This document shows positions 26,207 through 35,900 of a stretch of DNA of 49,454 bases, one piece after another (the first letter of the stretch is position 1; every line of letters begins with the position of its first letter). Origin of the DNA: Bacteroidota bacterium. Its GTDB lineage: Bacteria > Bacteroidota > Bacteroidia > Sphingobacteriales > Sphingobacteriaceae. The notes under the pieces were generated by a model that was not told where the DNA came from, searched no databases, and saw only the letters and a program-made list of their open reading frames with translations. A program made the translations under genes and the position numbers. Location of the stretch: assembly GCA_013286985.1 (NCBI GenBank), contig JABDEQ010000010.1, forward strand, positions 1 to 49,454, written 5' to 3'.

Positions 26207-26767
26207 ATGCATCATCCTAAAGAAAACCCGTGGAAAATTACCGGCGAAAAGGTCGCTTATGATAATCCATGGATCAATGTAACCGAATACCAGGTTTTAA
26301 ATCCATCAGGAAATCCCGGTATTTATGGTAAGGTACATTTTAAAAACTTTGCCATAGGCGTTTTACCGCTCGATGATAATATGAACACCTACCTGGTGGG
26401 CCAGTACCGTTTCCCGCTGGAGCAATACAGTTGGGAAATGCCCGAAGGTGGCGGCCACCTGGATGTTGATCCCCTTGAATCGGCCAAACGTGAACTGCTG
26501 GAAGAAACGGGACTAAAAGCCGATAGCTGGATTGAAATACAACGTATTCATCTTTCTAATTCGGTAAGTGATGAACTCAGCATCCTGTACCTTGCCCGCG
26601 GATTAAAGCAGTTTGAAGCCGAGCCGGAAGAAACGGAGCAATTGCTTGTACACAAATTGCCTTTCGATGAGGTGTATCAAATGGTTTGCCGTGGCGAAAT
26701 TACCGATGTTATGACCGTTGCTGCAGTTTTAAAAGTACGCATACTTATTTTAGAAAACCAGTTATAA
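26207..26767 (+). CDS. Nudix hydrolase, ADP-ribose pyrophosphatase type
   Basis: Nudix enzymes cleave nucleoside diphosphates linked to another group. The catalytic helix RELLEETG is intact and preceded by MPEGGGHLDVDPLESAK. The start ATG at 26207 (MHHPKENPW) gives 186 residues. A longer reading from TTG at 26126 would add 27 hydrophobic residues and is unlikely. The family position of the first Nudix Glu holds a Val, but the essential REUxEE residues remain. The substrate is not determined; ADP-ribose or a nucleotide-sugar is usual for this branch. Confidence 0.85.
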   Translation: MHHPKENPWKITGEKVAYDNPWINVTEYQVLNPSGNPGIYGKVHFKNFAIGVLPLDDNMNTYLVGQYRFPLEQYSWEMPEGGGHLDVDPLESAKRELLEETGLKADSWIEIQRIHLSNSVSDELSILYLARGLKQFEAEPEETEQLLVHKLPFDEVYQMVCRGEITDVMTVAAVLKVRILILENQL

Positions 26768-26809
26768 ATTTTATCCCATTTCCGAAAAAAACCTAACTTT
26801 GAGGCTTTT

Positions 26810-27547
26810 ATGAGAAAGTTTTTAGGCTATATTTTATCTCCATTTGCCATTCTTGCATTCTTTTTGGTGCTGCTTGTATTTCAACCTATTCAGTGGGTAT
26901 GTTACAAACTGTTTGGCTACACCGCACACAAACGATCTGTTGATTTATTAAATCTCTGTTTGTTGCGGACCTTTAATATTTTGTTCAACAGGGTGATTTT
27001 TATTAACAAGCAGAATTTACCAGTAGGCCGCCCCATGATTTTTTTGGCAAATCACCAAAGCCTGGGCGATATTCCACCGCTTATTTATTATTTGCGTAAA
27101 TACCATGCAAAGTTTATCTCAAAAATTGAGTTAACCCGTGGCATTCCTTCTATATCGTTCAACCTGAAATATGGCGGCGGAGCTAATATTGACCGCAGCG
27201 ATTCCAGGCAATCAATAGCCGAAATTATTAAACTGGCTACGCGGATGAAAGAAAACAACTGGTCGGCAGTGATATTTCCGGAAGGAACCCGCTCAAAAGA
27301 CGGGCAGGTAAAAACTTTCCATGTTGGCGGTATTGCTACTATGCTAAAAAAATGCCCTAATGCATTACTGGTTCCCATTGCTATTAACAATGCCTGGAAA
27401 ATGGTTCAATATGGTTATTACCCGCTAAGTACATTTGAAAAAATGACCTGGACGGTACTTGAACCCATAGAACCCAATGGCAGGCCAATGGAAGAATTAG
27501 TTTTGGAGGCAGAAAACAGGATAAAGGAAGCGTTGGGGCAGTCCTAA
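26810..27547 (+). CDS. 1-acyl-sn-glycerol-3-phosphate acyltransferase (PlsC family)
   Basis: PlsC-type enzymes acylate lysophosphatidate in phospholipid synthesis at the inner membrane. The 245-residue protein has an N-terminal hydrophobic anchor, the catalytic HX4D motif NHQSLGD near residue 82 and the FPEGTRSKDG motif near residue 160. It follows the Nudix gene by 42 bases. The final codons and stop lie within the start of the 7-nt repeat locus B. Other PlsC-fold acyltransferases (for example of ornithine lipids) cannot be excluded. Confidence 0.88.
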   Translation: MRKFLGYILSPFAILAFFLVLLVFQPIQWVCYKLFGYTAHKRSVDLLNLCLLRTFNILFNRVIFINKQNLPVGRPMIFLANHQSLGDIPPLIYYLRKYHAKFISKIELTRGIPSISFNLKYGGGANIDRSDSRQSIAEIIKLATRMKENNWSAVIFPEGTRSKDGQVKTFHVGGIATMLKKCPNALLVPIAINNAWKMVQYGYYPLSTFEKMTWTVLEPIEPNGRPMEELVLEAENRIKEALGQS

Positions 27548-27638
27548 GTCTTGAGTCCTAAGTCGTTAGTCTTAAGTTAATACTACTTTTGTTATGACTA
27601 CCAAAAAACCACTTCAGACTAAGGACTAAAGACTTTAC
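27536..27638. repeat. Inverted 7-nt tandem-repeat locus B
   Basis: Six 7-mers ending in AGT run from 27536 to 27577 (GGGCAGT, CCTAAGT, CTTGAGT, CCTAAGT, CGTTAGT, CTTAAGT). Four 7-mers beginning ACT run from 27611 to 27638 (ACTTCAG, ACTAAGG, ACTAAAG, ACTTTAC). The second set is the reverse-complement pattern of the first. A 33-base centre separates them. The locus fills the gap between two convergent genes and may also form a terminator-like stem. Confidence 0.85.
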
Positions 27639-28367
27639 TCAAATATTCTTCCCGTCAATAACTTTGAAAAACTCGTCGCGGTAGGTATCCCCCACCGGGA
27701 TAATTTTATCACCAATGAAAATACGGCTGCGCTCAATACTGTCAATTTTATTGATGGATACGATGTACGATTTGTGTACACGCATAAAGTTTTTTGCGGG
27801 CAGGGCGTCTTCCATCTTTTTCATATTCTGTAGGGTAATAATACGCTCGGCCGTAGTAAAAATGGAGATGTAATCTTTTAGTCCCTCAATAAAAAGGATA
27901 TCGTTTAAATAAACCTTCTGTATTTTATGCTCCGTTTTAACAAAAATAAAATCGCTTAAAAAGTCCTGCTGTGGTTTTTGTACAGGCTCGGGCTGTAGTG
28001 GTTTTGCTGCGGGTTGTATAATTCCCTGTGCCTTTTGCACCGATTTAAAAAAACGATCAAAAGCAATAGGCTTTAATAAATAATCAATTACATCCAGCTC
28101 GTAGCCTTCCAACGCATATTGCGGGTAAGCGGTTGTTAAAATAACCTTGGCCTTACCGTTAGCTATACGCAAAAACTGGATGCCTGTAAGCTCGGGCATT
28201 TGAACATCCAAAAAAACCAAATCAACATTACCTTCCTGTACCAGGGTAAGCGCTTCAATAGGGTTGGTTGTGGCTTTTATTAACTGCAAAAATGGGATCT
28301 TTGATATATAATCTTCCAAAACATGCAGCGCCAATGGCTCATCATCAACTATAATACATCTGATCAT
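27639..28367 (-). CDS. LytTR family response regulator
   Basis: The 242-residue protein has a receiver domain (1-115; phospho-acceptor D54 in VFLDVQMPELTG) and a LytTR DNA-binding domain (about 140-240, with HKSYIVSINKIDSIERSRI). LytTR regulators bind pairs of 9-bp sites, usually two helical turns apart. It starts one base after the stop of the upstream histidine kinase, so the two form an operon. Candidate sites lie upstream of the kinase gene. Confidence 0.94.
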   Translation of the reverse strand: MIRCIIVDDEPLALHVLEDYISKIPFLQLIKATTNPIEALTLVQEGNVDLVFLDVQMPELTGIQFLRIANGKAKVILTTAYPQYALEGYELDVIDYLLKPIAFDRFFKSVQKAQGIIQPAAKPLQPEPVQKPQQDFLSDFIFVKTEHKIQKVYLNDILFIEGLKDYISIFTTAERIITLQNMKKMEDALPAKNFMRVHKSYIVSINKIDSIERSRIFIGDKIIPVGDTYRDEFFKVIDGKNI

Positions 28368-28368
28368 C

Positions 28369-29382
28369 TTATAAAACTAATGACAATTCAACGGTATAAG
28401 TGTCCGTTTCATCGCGTACATCCAAATTATATTTACCGGGATAAAGCAAATCCAGCCGGCGCTTTACGTTATTTAACCCTATTCCGCCCACTTCATCGCG
28501 GTTGTTACGATGCTTTTTGTTTTGCATATAAAAATGCAGGTGCGAATCTTCCACATCAATCAGCAATCTTATAGGGGTTAAAGCATTGTTTGCCACACCA
28601 TGCTTAAAGGCGTTTTCAATAAAGGCAATAAGTAATAGTGGTACAATTTTCTGGTGATCAACCTTCCCTTCTACCTTATAATCAATATAAGCCTTGTTCC
28701 CGAATCTTATTTTTTGAAGGTCGATATAATTCTGTAAATATTGCAATTCTTTTTCCAAATCAACCTTGTTATCATTACACTCATATAGCATGTAACGCAT
28801 AATTTCGGATAGTTTTAGTATCGCTTCGGGCGTTGTTTCTGATCGCTGGTAAGCAAGCGAATAAATACTATTTAAAGAATTGAACAGGAAATGAGGATTG
28901 ATCTGTGATTTTAAAAAAGCCAGTTCTGCGGTAAGCCGTTGGTTCTCCAGGTCGCGCTGAATACGTTCATTCAAAAACCAATCGATAATAAATTTCAATA
29001 CCGCACTTAAAAACAAAAAGATAAGGCTGGTGAATATGGTACTTAAAAAATAAGAGCCAAAGCTTACCGTTTCTCCTTTCATCCGGGTTAATACGATACC
29101 CTTAAAAATAAGCGCAACGCCATATTTAATGAATCCATAAACAATAATGGATATCACTACCGCTATTGCGTAAAAGCTATACCGCTTTTTATCAAAAAAC
29201 AGTGGTATAAAAAGGAGGTAGTTGAGGTAAAATAAGCTGATATTGATAATAGGATACAGTAAAAATATTACCAGCAGATCTTCGGTGGTAAATTTTTCAT
29301 TGTTACGGGCAACAACTAAAAAAAACGATATCAGTACTATCCAAAAAAATATATGCCAGAATATTTGCCAGCGTTGTTTCAT
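28369..29382 (-). CDS. LytS/YehU-type sensor histidine kinase
   Basis: The 337-residue protein has four membrane helices in residues 8-130 with little periplasmic sequence, then a His_kinase domain. The phospho-acceptor is H164 (QINPHFLFNSLNSIYSL), and the ATPase part has FIENAFKHGV and GGIGLNNVKRRLDLLY. It is the partner of the LytTR regulator downstream. It faces a divergent ABC-transporter operon across 202 bases. Confidence 0.93.
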   Translation of the reverse strand: MKQRWQIFWHIFFWIVLISFFLVVARNNEKFTTEDLLVIFLLYPIINISLFYLNYLLFIPLFFDKKRYSFYAIAVVISIIVYGFIKYGVALIFKGIVLTRMKGETVSFGSYFLSTIFTSLIFLFLSAVLKFIIDWFLNERIQRDLENQRLTAELAFLKSQINPHFLFNSLNSIYSLAYQRSETTPEAILKLSEIMRYMLYECNDNKVDLEKELQYLQNYIDLQKIRFGNKAYIDYKVEGKVDHQKIVPLLLIAFIENAFKHGVANNALTPIRLLIDVEDSHLHFYMQNKKHRNNRDEVGGIGLNNVKRRLDLLYPGKYNLDVRDETDTYTVELSLVL

Positions 29383-29408
29383 TACACCTAAATTAATATT
29401 TTAAGCAG

Positions 29409-29503
29409 CCAAACGGTTATTATTTATATATAGTCGGTTGCTTTGTCGATGAACGGGCGTTTAATTCCGACGAACAGGCGAATATGGGTAAACATCCGTT
29501 CAT
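29409..29503. promoter_or_regulatory. Candidate LytTR operator cluster
   Basis: The LytTR 9-bp pattern [TA][AC][CA]GTTN[AG][TG] is matched on the minus strand by ACCGTTTGG (29409-29417, 9/9), CCCGTTCAT (29449-29457, 8/9) and CCTGTTCGT (29470-29478, 7/9), and on the plus strand by TCCGTTCAT (29495-29503, 9/9). The second and third are 21 bases apart, the usual two-turn spacing. The cluster lies between the kinase/regulator genes and the ABC operon, so it could control both. Confidence 0.6.
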
Positions 29504-29584
29504 CTACAAATCCTGTGTGTTGGTCTAATACTTTTTAGCATTAAAAAAAATAGAATTTTCTTTGTATCATCAAAATCGCAGAAG

Positions 29585-29788
29585 ATGAAAAAGCTGATCA
29601 CAAACTCAAATCCTTTTATACTGTTACTTGTTCCTGTAATGTTTGCACTTATAATGGGTGTAAGTTACCAGTTTCAGCAAAAAAGAGCATCGATAGTCGG
29701 TACAACCGTGCATGCAACATCACTTTTTTACAAAGGCGTATCACTGGTAAAAACTGTGTGTGCCGTAGCTAAAGAAAAAGTATGGTAA
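29585..29788 (+). CDS. Small single-span membrane protein preceding ABC transporter
   Basis: The 67-residue protein has a short basic start (MKKLITNSN), one hydrophobic segment (PFILLLVPVMFALIMGVSY) and a basic, mostly polar rest with one Cys near the end. I do not recognise a family. Its stop overlaps the ATP-binding gene start (ATG at 29782, stop at 29786-29788), so it is likely translated with the transporter. It might be a transporter accessory or a sensor partner. Confidence 0.65.
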   Translation: MKKLITNSNPFILLLVPVMFALIMGVSYQFQQKRASIVGTTVHATSLFYKGVSLVKTVCAVAKEKVW

Positions 29789-30681
29789 TTAGTACCGAGG
29801 GCCTAACCTTTACCTTTGGTCATCAGCAGGTTGTAAAATCACTTTCGCTGAACGTGCCTGAAGGAAGCATTTATGGTTTTTTAGGGCCTAACGGTGCTGG
29901 TAAAACTACTACTATAAAATTACTAATTAACCTGTTGCAAATGCAGGAAGGCAGTATTCGCATTTTTGATAAAGATCTGAAAAGCAACCGGATAGAAATC
30001 CTATCGCAAATAGGCTCATTGATTGAGCAACCTGCCATTTACGCACACCTTACCGGAAAAGAAAACCTGCTTAACCGCGCCTTGCTTTTACAGGTGCCGG
30101 CCCAGCGCGTTGATGATATGCTTAAACTGGTGCACTTAACTGATGCCGCAAATAAAAAGGCCGGGCAATATTCATTAGGAATGAAACAACGACTGGGCAT
30201 AGCCCTGGCACTATTGTCGGACCCTAAACTGTTGATTTTAGACGAACCTACCAATGGGCTCGATCCTAATGGCATTATTGAAGTGCGCGAACTGCTGATC
30301 AAGCTGGTTACACAACATAACAAAACTGTTTTTATATCGAGCCATTTGCTCGCCGAGGTTGAGCGGATGGCTACTCATGTGGGCATTATTAATTATGGCG
30401 AGCTATTGTTTCAGGGAAGTATAAAGGATTTGGAGGGACTGAGCCAGCCACTGGTGCAAATTGAAACAGATAACACAGTTGATGCTGCTAACTTTTTAAC
30501 CCGCAACCATTTCAACATAACCGAAGTTAACGATCATCATTTTTTTACGCCCTATACATCCAAACAACAAATGGGCGAAATTAATGCGCTGTTAAATAAA
30601 AATGGTTTCACCATTTACAGTATCAGCAAACAACACAAAGACCTGGAGAAATTATTCCTGGATATTACCCAAACCGCCTGA
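29782..30681 (+). CDS. ABC transporter ATP-binding protein (BcrA-like)
   Basis: This cytoplasmic ATPase (299 residues) powers the adjacent permease. Walker A is GPNGAGKTTT near residue 37. The signature loop is the BcrA-type YSLGMKQRL, not LSGGQ, and Walker B is LLILDEPTNGLDPNG. The His switch is in ISSHLLAEVE. The BcrA-like class often exports peptide antibiotics or helps resist cell-wall stress. It is followed by the permease after three bases. Confidence 0.92.
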   Translation: MVISTEGLTFTFGHQQVVKSLSLNVPEGSIYGFLGPNGAGKTTTIKLLINLLQMQEGSIRIFDKDLKSNRIEILSQIGSLIEQPAIYAHLTGKENLLNRALLLQVPAQRVDDMLKLVHLTDAANKKAGQYSLGMKQRLGIALALLSDPKLLILDEPTNGLDPNGIIEVRELLIKLVTQHNKTVFISSHLLAEVERMATHVGIINYGELLFQGSIKDLEGLSQPLVQIETDNTVDAANFLTRNHFNITEVNDHHFFTPYTSKQQMGEINALLNKNGFTIYSISKQHKDLEKLFLDITQTA

Positions 30682-30684
30682 GCC

Positions 30685-31491
30685 ATGAAAGGATTTATAC
30701 TATCATTCCGGTCTGAATTTTATAAAACACGCAAAACAATGGGCTTTTGGAGCGCGGTATTATTGCCTTTGCTGCTTTGCCTGTTATTGTTTATTGGTTT
30801 TTTTAATAAAAGCGATCAGTTAACCCAATTGCCTGGCATTATGCTTTGGATGCGTTTTGCCGGCGCTATTTTAGCCGTAATGGGATCATTATTGCTCCCA
30901 ATGCTTATTATTTTTATAGCCTACTCTGTAAACAGTATTGAACACAAGGCAGATACCTGGAAAACCTTATTTAGCCTGCCTATTTCAAAACTTTCGGTTT
31001 ATGCAGCCAAGTATTTTTACGCTTTTTTCCTGGTGTTTTTGTGCCTGGCCCTGTTTGTAGTTTTTACGCTTGGTTTCGGTAATTTATTAAGCGTATTAAA
31101 ACCGAGCTTAAAATTTACCGAATACAATATAGCCAACACACTATCACACTTATACTTTAAACTGTTTCTTTCTTCATTAGGGATATTATCTATCCAGTTT
31201 TTGCTGAGCCTTTTATTCCGCGATTTTTTGAAGCCGATGGGAATTGGTTTTATCTGCACCATAACCGGAGTGATACTGGCATCCAATAACTGGACATATG
31301 CCTATTTGTTCCCTTATTCGCACCCGATGATGGCGCTTAAAGCTTTGCAGCAGGGAAAAGAAGCACATCAAGGCAGTATGCCGCAAATGACTGTAGATAT
31401 GTTTACCAAAGATACCTGGGTAAGTTTGGCAGTAGCTGTAGCCGTATTTATTATCGGGTACTTTATTGTTTTGAAGAAGAGCGTGAAATAG
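30685..31491 (+). CDS. ABC-2 type permease
   Basis: The 268-residue protein has about six hydrophobic helices, with an N-terminal amphipathic SFRSEFYKTRKTMGFWSAV segment typical of ABC-2/lantibiotic-immunity permeases. It pairs with the ATPase three bases upstream. Together with the small protein and the divergent LytS/LytTR pair it looks like a stress- or antibiotic-responsive export module. The substrate is unknown. Confidence 0.85.
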   Translation: MKGFILSFRSEFYKTRKTMGFWSAVLLPLLLCLLLFIGFFNKSDQLTQLPGIMLWMRFAGAILAVMGSLLLPMLIIFIAYSVNSIEHKADTWKTLFSLPISKLSVYAAKYFYAFFLVFLCLALFVVFTLGFGNLLSVLKPSLKFTEYNIANTLSHLYFKLFLSSLGILSIQFLLSLLFRDFLKPMGIGFICTITGVILASNNWTYAYLFPYSHPMMALKALQQGKEAHQGSMPQMTVDMFTKDTWVSLAVAVAVFIIGYFIVLKKSVK

Positions 31492-31532
31492 TTATACCGC
31501 TGACAATCAACAGAATAATTTCATTCAAGCAA

Positions 31533-31576
31533 GTGTTCACGATGTTCACGGCGTTCATGTGTTCATTTTTGAACAC
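31533..31576. repeat. 9-nt GTTCA repeat run ending in a hairpin
   Basis: GTTCAC or GTTCAT occurs at 31535, 31544, 31553 and 31561, spaced 9, 9 and 8 bases. The last copy starts the hairpin GTGTTCA-TTTT-TGAACAC (31559-31576). The element lies between the convergent permease and peptidase genes and may end transcription. Confidence 0.6.
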
Positions 31577-31595
31577 CCGTATAATCCGTTCAAAC

Positions 31596-32948
31596 TTATC
31601 TCACCGGCTTCGGAAACACAGGCAAGCTTTCGTGTCCATCAGCATCTACAGATTGCACCGCGAACAGGTAATTGTCTTTTGAATAAGCAAGGGTTACCGT
31701 TGTATCTGTAACATAAAATTTCTTTTCCCAATACGGGCTTATGGTTTCGCGCATCAATACATAATAACCAACCGGTTTTTTGCCGGTAGCCTGAGTTTCC
31801 CATTTTAGAGTAGTTTTATTGGTTAGGCCGCTGGTCACTATGCCCACATTTTGCGGTTCGGCTGGTGCGAGGGCCAGATTGGCTAGTACCGACAAGTTCA
31901 TCCGGGCTACTTTCTGTACGTAGTTAAAATCAACAAAGTCGGGCAAATCACCATAGTCAACACCTTTTTCAGTACGAATATCCTGGTGCTGACGGGTAAA
32001 ATCTTCATTCATCTCCGTAAACCGCACTGCGGTAAACCCTTGTTGTAAAAAAGGTACGTGATCACCTCCGCGCAGGTAACGGTCGCGGCGATAAATCAAC
32101 TTTACATCCAGTTGATCAACATAGCGTTCGGCAATTTCCTTTGTATAGCGGGCCAGCTGGCGCGATGGGCTGTCATTTTCACCACCCAGGGCAATCAGGC
32201 TTGCTATTTGTTTTTCATTACCGGCAGCAGTTGACGGAATGCCTTCGCTAAATACACGAACGCTGCGGTTATCCTTCAAATCAGTTTCCATACCGTGGGT
32301 ATTGCCCACAATATCATTGTTTAACATGGCGTCAACATTCCAATTTTCGGCTTTGGCTCTTTTAGCAACATTGGATGAGCCGTACAAACCCTGCTCCTCG
32401 CCTACCACCGCCATAAAAATTATAGTAGCCGGGAATGAGCGTTTGGCCATTACCCTGGCCAGTTCCATAGAAACTGCTGTTCCCGAGGCATCATCATTGG
32501 CACCAGGTTCAACTGCATTAGCGTTCATTACATTGGTTACCCTTGAGTCATAGTGGCCCGAAACAATATACACCCGGGTATCGTTTGGATCGGTGCCTTT
32601 TAAAATGGCCAGTACATTTTTCAGGTGTACCGGGTTATCTACCCTTTCGCCTTTGGGCTGGGTAAAGGTATCGAACTGGACAGTCATCCTCCCACCCGAT
32701 TCGGCAGCGTATTTTTCCATTTGGGCCTTTATCCAGTTGCGGGCAGCGCCACTGCCTTCGGTTTTGCTGGTGGTATCACTTAAGGTATGGCGGGTTTTAA
32801 AACTTACCAGCGTCCGTATATTGGCTTCTATGTTTTTGGATGATACCTCATCAACCATTTGTTTGATAGATTGATCCTGCCTGATAATGGTTTGTGCATT
32901 TACCTGCAAAAAGAACAACGCGGGGATAAACAAAAAAAAGTATTTCAT
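31596..32948 (-). CDS. M28 family metallopeptidase, exported
   Basis: The 450-residue protein has a signal peptide (FFLFIPALFFLQVNAQ) and an M28 zinc-peptidase domain. Likely metal ligands and catalytic residues are in VSGHYDSR (His), GANDDASGTA (Asp), VGEEQGLYGS (Glu-Glu), NNDIVGN (Asp) and GDHVPFLQQG (His). The C-terminal 90 residues look like a fibronectin-III-type module. It is probably an aminopeptidase or carboxypeptidase acting in the periplasm or outside. It follows the helicase gene after a 21-base gap. Confidence 0.9.
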   Translation of the reverse strand: MKYFFLFIPALFFLQVNAQTIIRQDQSIKQMVDEVSSKNIEANIRTLVSFKTRHTLSDTTSKTEGSGAARNWIKAQMEKYAAESGGRMTVQFDTFTQPKGERVDNPVHLKNVLAILKGTDPNDTRVYIVSGHYDSRVTNVMNANAVEPGANDDASGTAVSMELARVMAKRSFPATIIFMAVVGEEQGLYGSSNVAKRAKAENWNVDAMLNNDIVGNTHGMETDLKDNRSVRVFSEGIPSTAAGNEKQIASLIALGGENDSPSRQLARYTKEIAERYVDQLDVKLIYRRDRYLRGGDHVPFLQQGFTAVRFTEMNEDFTRQHQDIRTEKGVDYGDLPDFVDFNYVQKVARMNLSVLANLALAPAEPQNVGIVTSGLTNKTTLKWETQATGKKPVGYYVLMRETISPYWEKKFYVTDTTVTLAYSKDNYLFAVQSVDADGHESLPVFPKPVR

Positions 32949-32969
32949 GAATGTTTTTTATGTTGATTT

Positions 32970-35900
32970 TTATATTTCTTCTTCCTCCTGCATCACATCC
33001 CCAACCTGTTTAAAATTACTTTTTACAAAGTGACACCAATCGCATTCTTTTTTGCCGCAACCGGTGTTAAAGTCATGAGCCATAATTTTCTGATAAACAG
33101 TTTTTATCTGGTCGGTAACGGCTTCTGTATCTTCGGGGGTAATTATTACTTTTTCTTTGTGATATTCGCCTTCATCAACGGGCTCTACAAACTCAAATAA
33201 AGTACTTACAACCTCCCAATCTAAAGATTGGTCATTATCTATCAAGATCTTATAAAATACCGCCTGGCGCCAATAATCACCGCCGTTGGAGTCTTCATCA
33301 TTTGGTCGCAGAAATTTATCTTTGGCATATTTTAATTTACCCGTCTTATAGTCGACCACGGTAGCGTGTTTGCCTACAAATTCCACCTTATCCAGGTTAC
33401 CTTTTACTGGTACACCCTCAACCTCTACATTTTTAATGCTTCGTTCGGTAACCGCAACTTTGTTCCATACATGTATATTCTGATTGTAGTAGTCGGGCAA
33501 AATCTTTTCACCGTAATCCATCCGGAGTTTAAATTCTTCTTTGGTAAAAGAGTCGCGGTTGCGGTACATATACCAGCGAAACTCCTTCATAAAATCATCT
33601 GTTAACGGAAATTCATTACCATCATCTTTCAAATGCTTAAAGGCTTTGTTTAAAGCCCAGTGAACCGCCTGCCCAAAGGTAGCAGATGGGCTTTTGCCGG
33701 ATGGCACTCTTATTAAACACTGAAAATAAAAACGCAGCGGGCAATCCAGGTAATTACTTAAATGGGTAACTGATAGTGTATAGTTTTGTAGTAATTGATC
33801 AATGTAGTTTTTATCCAGCAATTCTATTTTAGGTCGATCTTTTTCGGTAAACTGAATAGCCATAAATTCCAGCATGGCTGCCTCGGCCACCTTTGGATAT
33901 TGCAATTTCAGGTGCGTATCGGCCAATATCTCCCCAACAAATTGAGATGCCTCCTGATCCTTTCCATTTTTATCGCGACCGGCAAATGAGATGGACAAGC
34001 ATTGTTTGGCGCGGGTTAAAGCAACATAAAATAAGCGGCGTGCTTCTTCACGCTGGGCTATTTCATCATCGGGGGCCTGTGTTAAGGTATCGGGATAGCT
34101 AAAACCATAATTCCGTCCCTTGCTGTCCCATATTTTTTTATTGGCGCCGATAAGAAATACATGTTCAAACTCCAGACCTTTTGATCCGTGGGCGGTTAAA
34201 AAATTGATGCCGTTTTCCGAAAATATAACCTGGTTAAGTTCCAGCCTGATTTTATTTTCTTTCATTAATTGAATAATGGCAATCAAATCCGCCAATTTAA
34301 TCTCTGGATTTTTTCGGCTCTCATCTTTCAAAAAATCAAAAAAATTGGTAAGTACCTGCATATACCAACCTTTATTGGGTTGCTGCATAATATATTTGAG
34401 TATACCCATTTTGGCTATTACCTGCTGAAAAAGCTGCTGCAGGGTATTGCTGACCGAATATTTCAACAATTCATCAATATCATTAATCAGAAATTTCATT
34501 CGCCTGTCTTCTGCCTGGTCAAATAGCCCGGGCTGAACCGGAGTTTTCATTTGACTGATGTAGCGCCGCATAGAAGTTTTAGGCACACCATTGCGCGAGG
34601 TTGTAAAATTTTCTTGCGCAACGGCAACACTTGCCTTTGCTATTTCAATAGCAGGGATATCAAAAAAATCATAATGCAAAATCTCAAACAGCAATTCATC
34701 GCCGCTATACGGCGAATCCATTTCCATTGCCAGATAGCGCATAATATTGATGATCTTCTCGCCGAAGGGCAAAGTGAAAATATCTATTTTACGTTTGGTG
34801 TTAACGGCAATGTTCTGTGTGTCCATAAATTGAACCAGGTCTTCTACCTGGCTATGGTTACGGTAAATTACTGCAATTTCGCCGGGCTGGGTTCCTTTTT
34901 CCAATAGATGCTTAATCTGCATGGCCACATCAACCAGTTCCTGATCGGGGTTTTCATACTCGTTGATAACAGGTGCCACCGCCAAATGATTAAAGCGGGG
35001 ATGCGCAGCCTGCAGGTTTTTATCAAGGGCCAATTGAGTAGTCAACCGTTCGCGGTTATTGTTAATTAGGGCTTTTGAGATGTCCAGAATCTGCTGATTA
35101 GAACGATAATTCTGCTTTAGCACCACAGTGTGCAGCGAGCCAACATAATCATTCGCAAAATCAAGGATATTCTTCATGTTGGCACCCTGAAACTTAAAGA
35201 TCGACTGGTCATCATCACCCACCACAAAAACGTTTGGAATATCCCAGTAATTAAGAATAAACTTTAACAGCTCATTCTGCGAGCCGCTGGTGTCCTGAAA
35301 TTCATCTACCAGGATATATTGATAACGCTCCTGATAACGGCGCAGTAGTTCTTCATTTTCACGAAAAGCCTTTAGTACCCAAAGAATCATATCGTCATAA
35401 TCATAACGACCACGCTCTTTCATCTTTTTATCAAAATTGCGATACTCACTTACTGCTGCAAGCAATTTTTTCATGGTATCATTTGCCTTATCAATTTCGC
35501 GCTGATTAGGATCGCCGGCTTTAATCCCTTTGGTGGCATTAGCCCGTTTGTAAAAAAAGCCATCGCGCAAATGCAGGTCCGTTAAATATTCGTTTACTGC
35601 TGCATTAATAAGTTCCTCGTTCCAATCCTCCTTTTTCATAGTCGAAAAAAGATCTTTCAAACGCGGGGCATCATAATAAATTTCGCCGGTAAAGCGCTTT
35701 AACAGGTGGTCGTTTGGAAATTCATCAACCAGTTCCCTGAAAAGCATTGCCGATTCCAGATCGGATAATGCCTCGAGGTTCAGTTTGCCAAAATAATCCA
35801 GGTTTTCCTGAATAATTTCATTGCAAAAAGCATGGAAGGTATAAATGTTTACCCGATAGGCATCGGGACCAATAAATTCAAAAAGGCGCTTGCGCATGGC

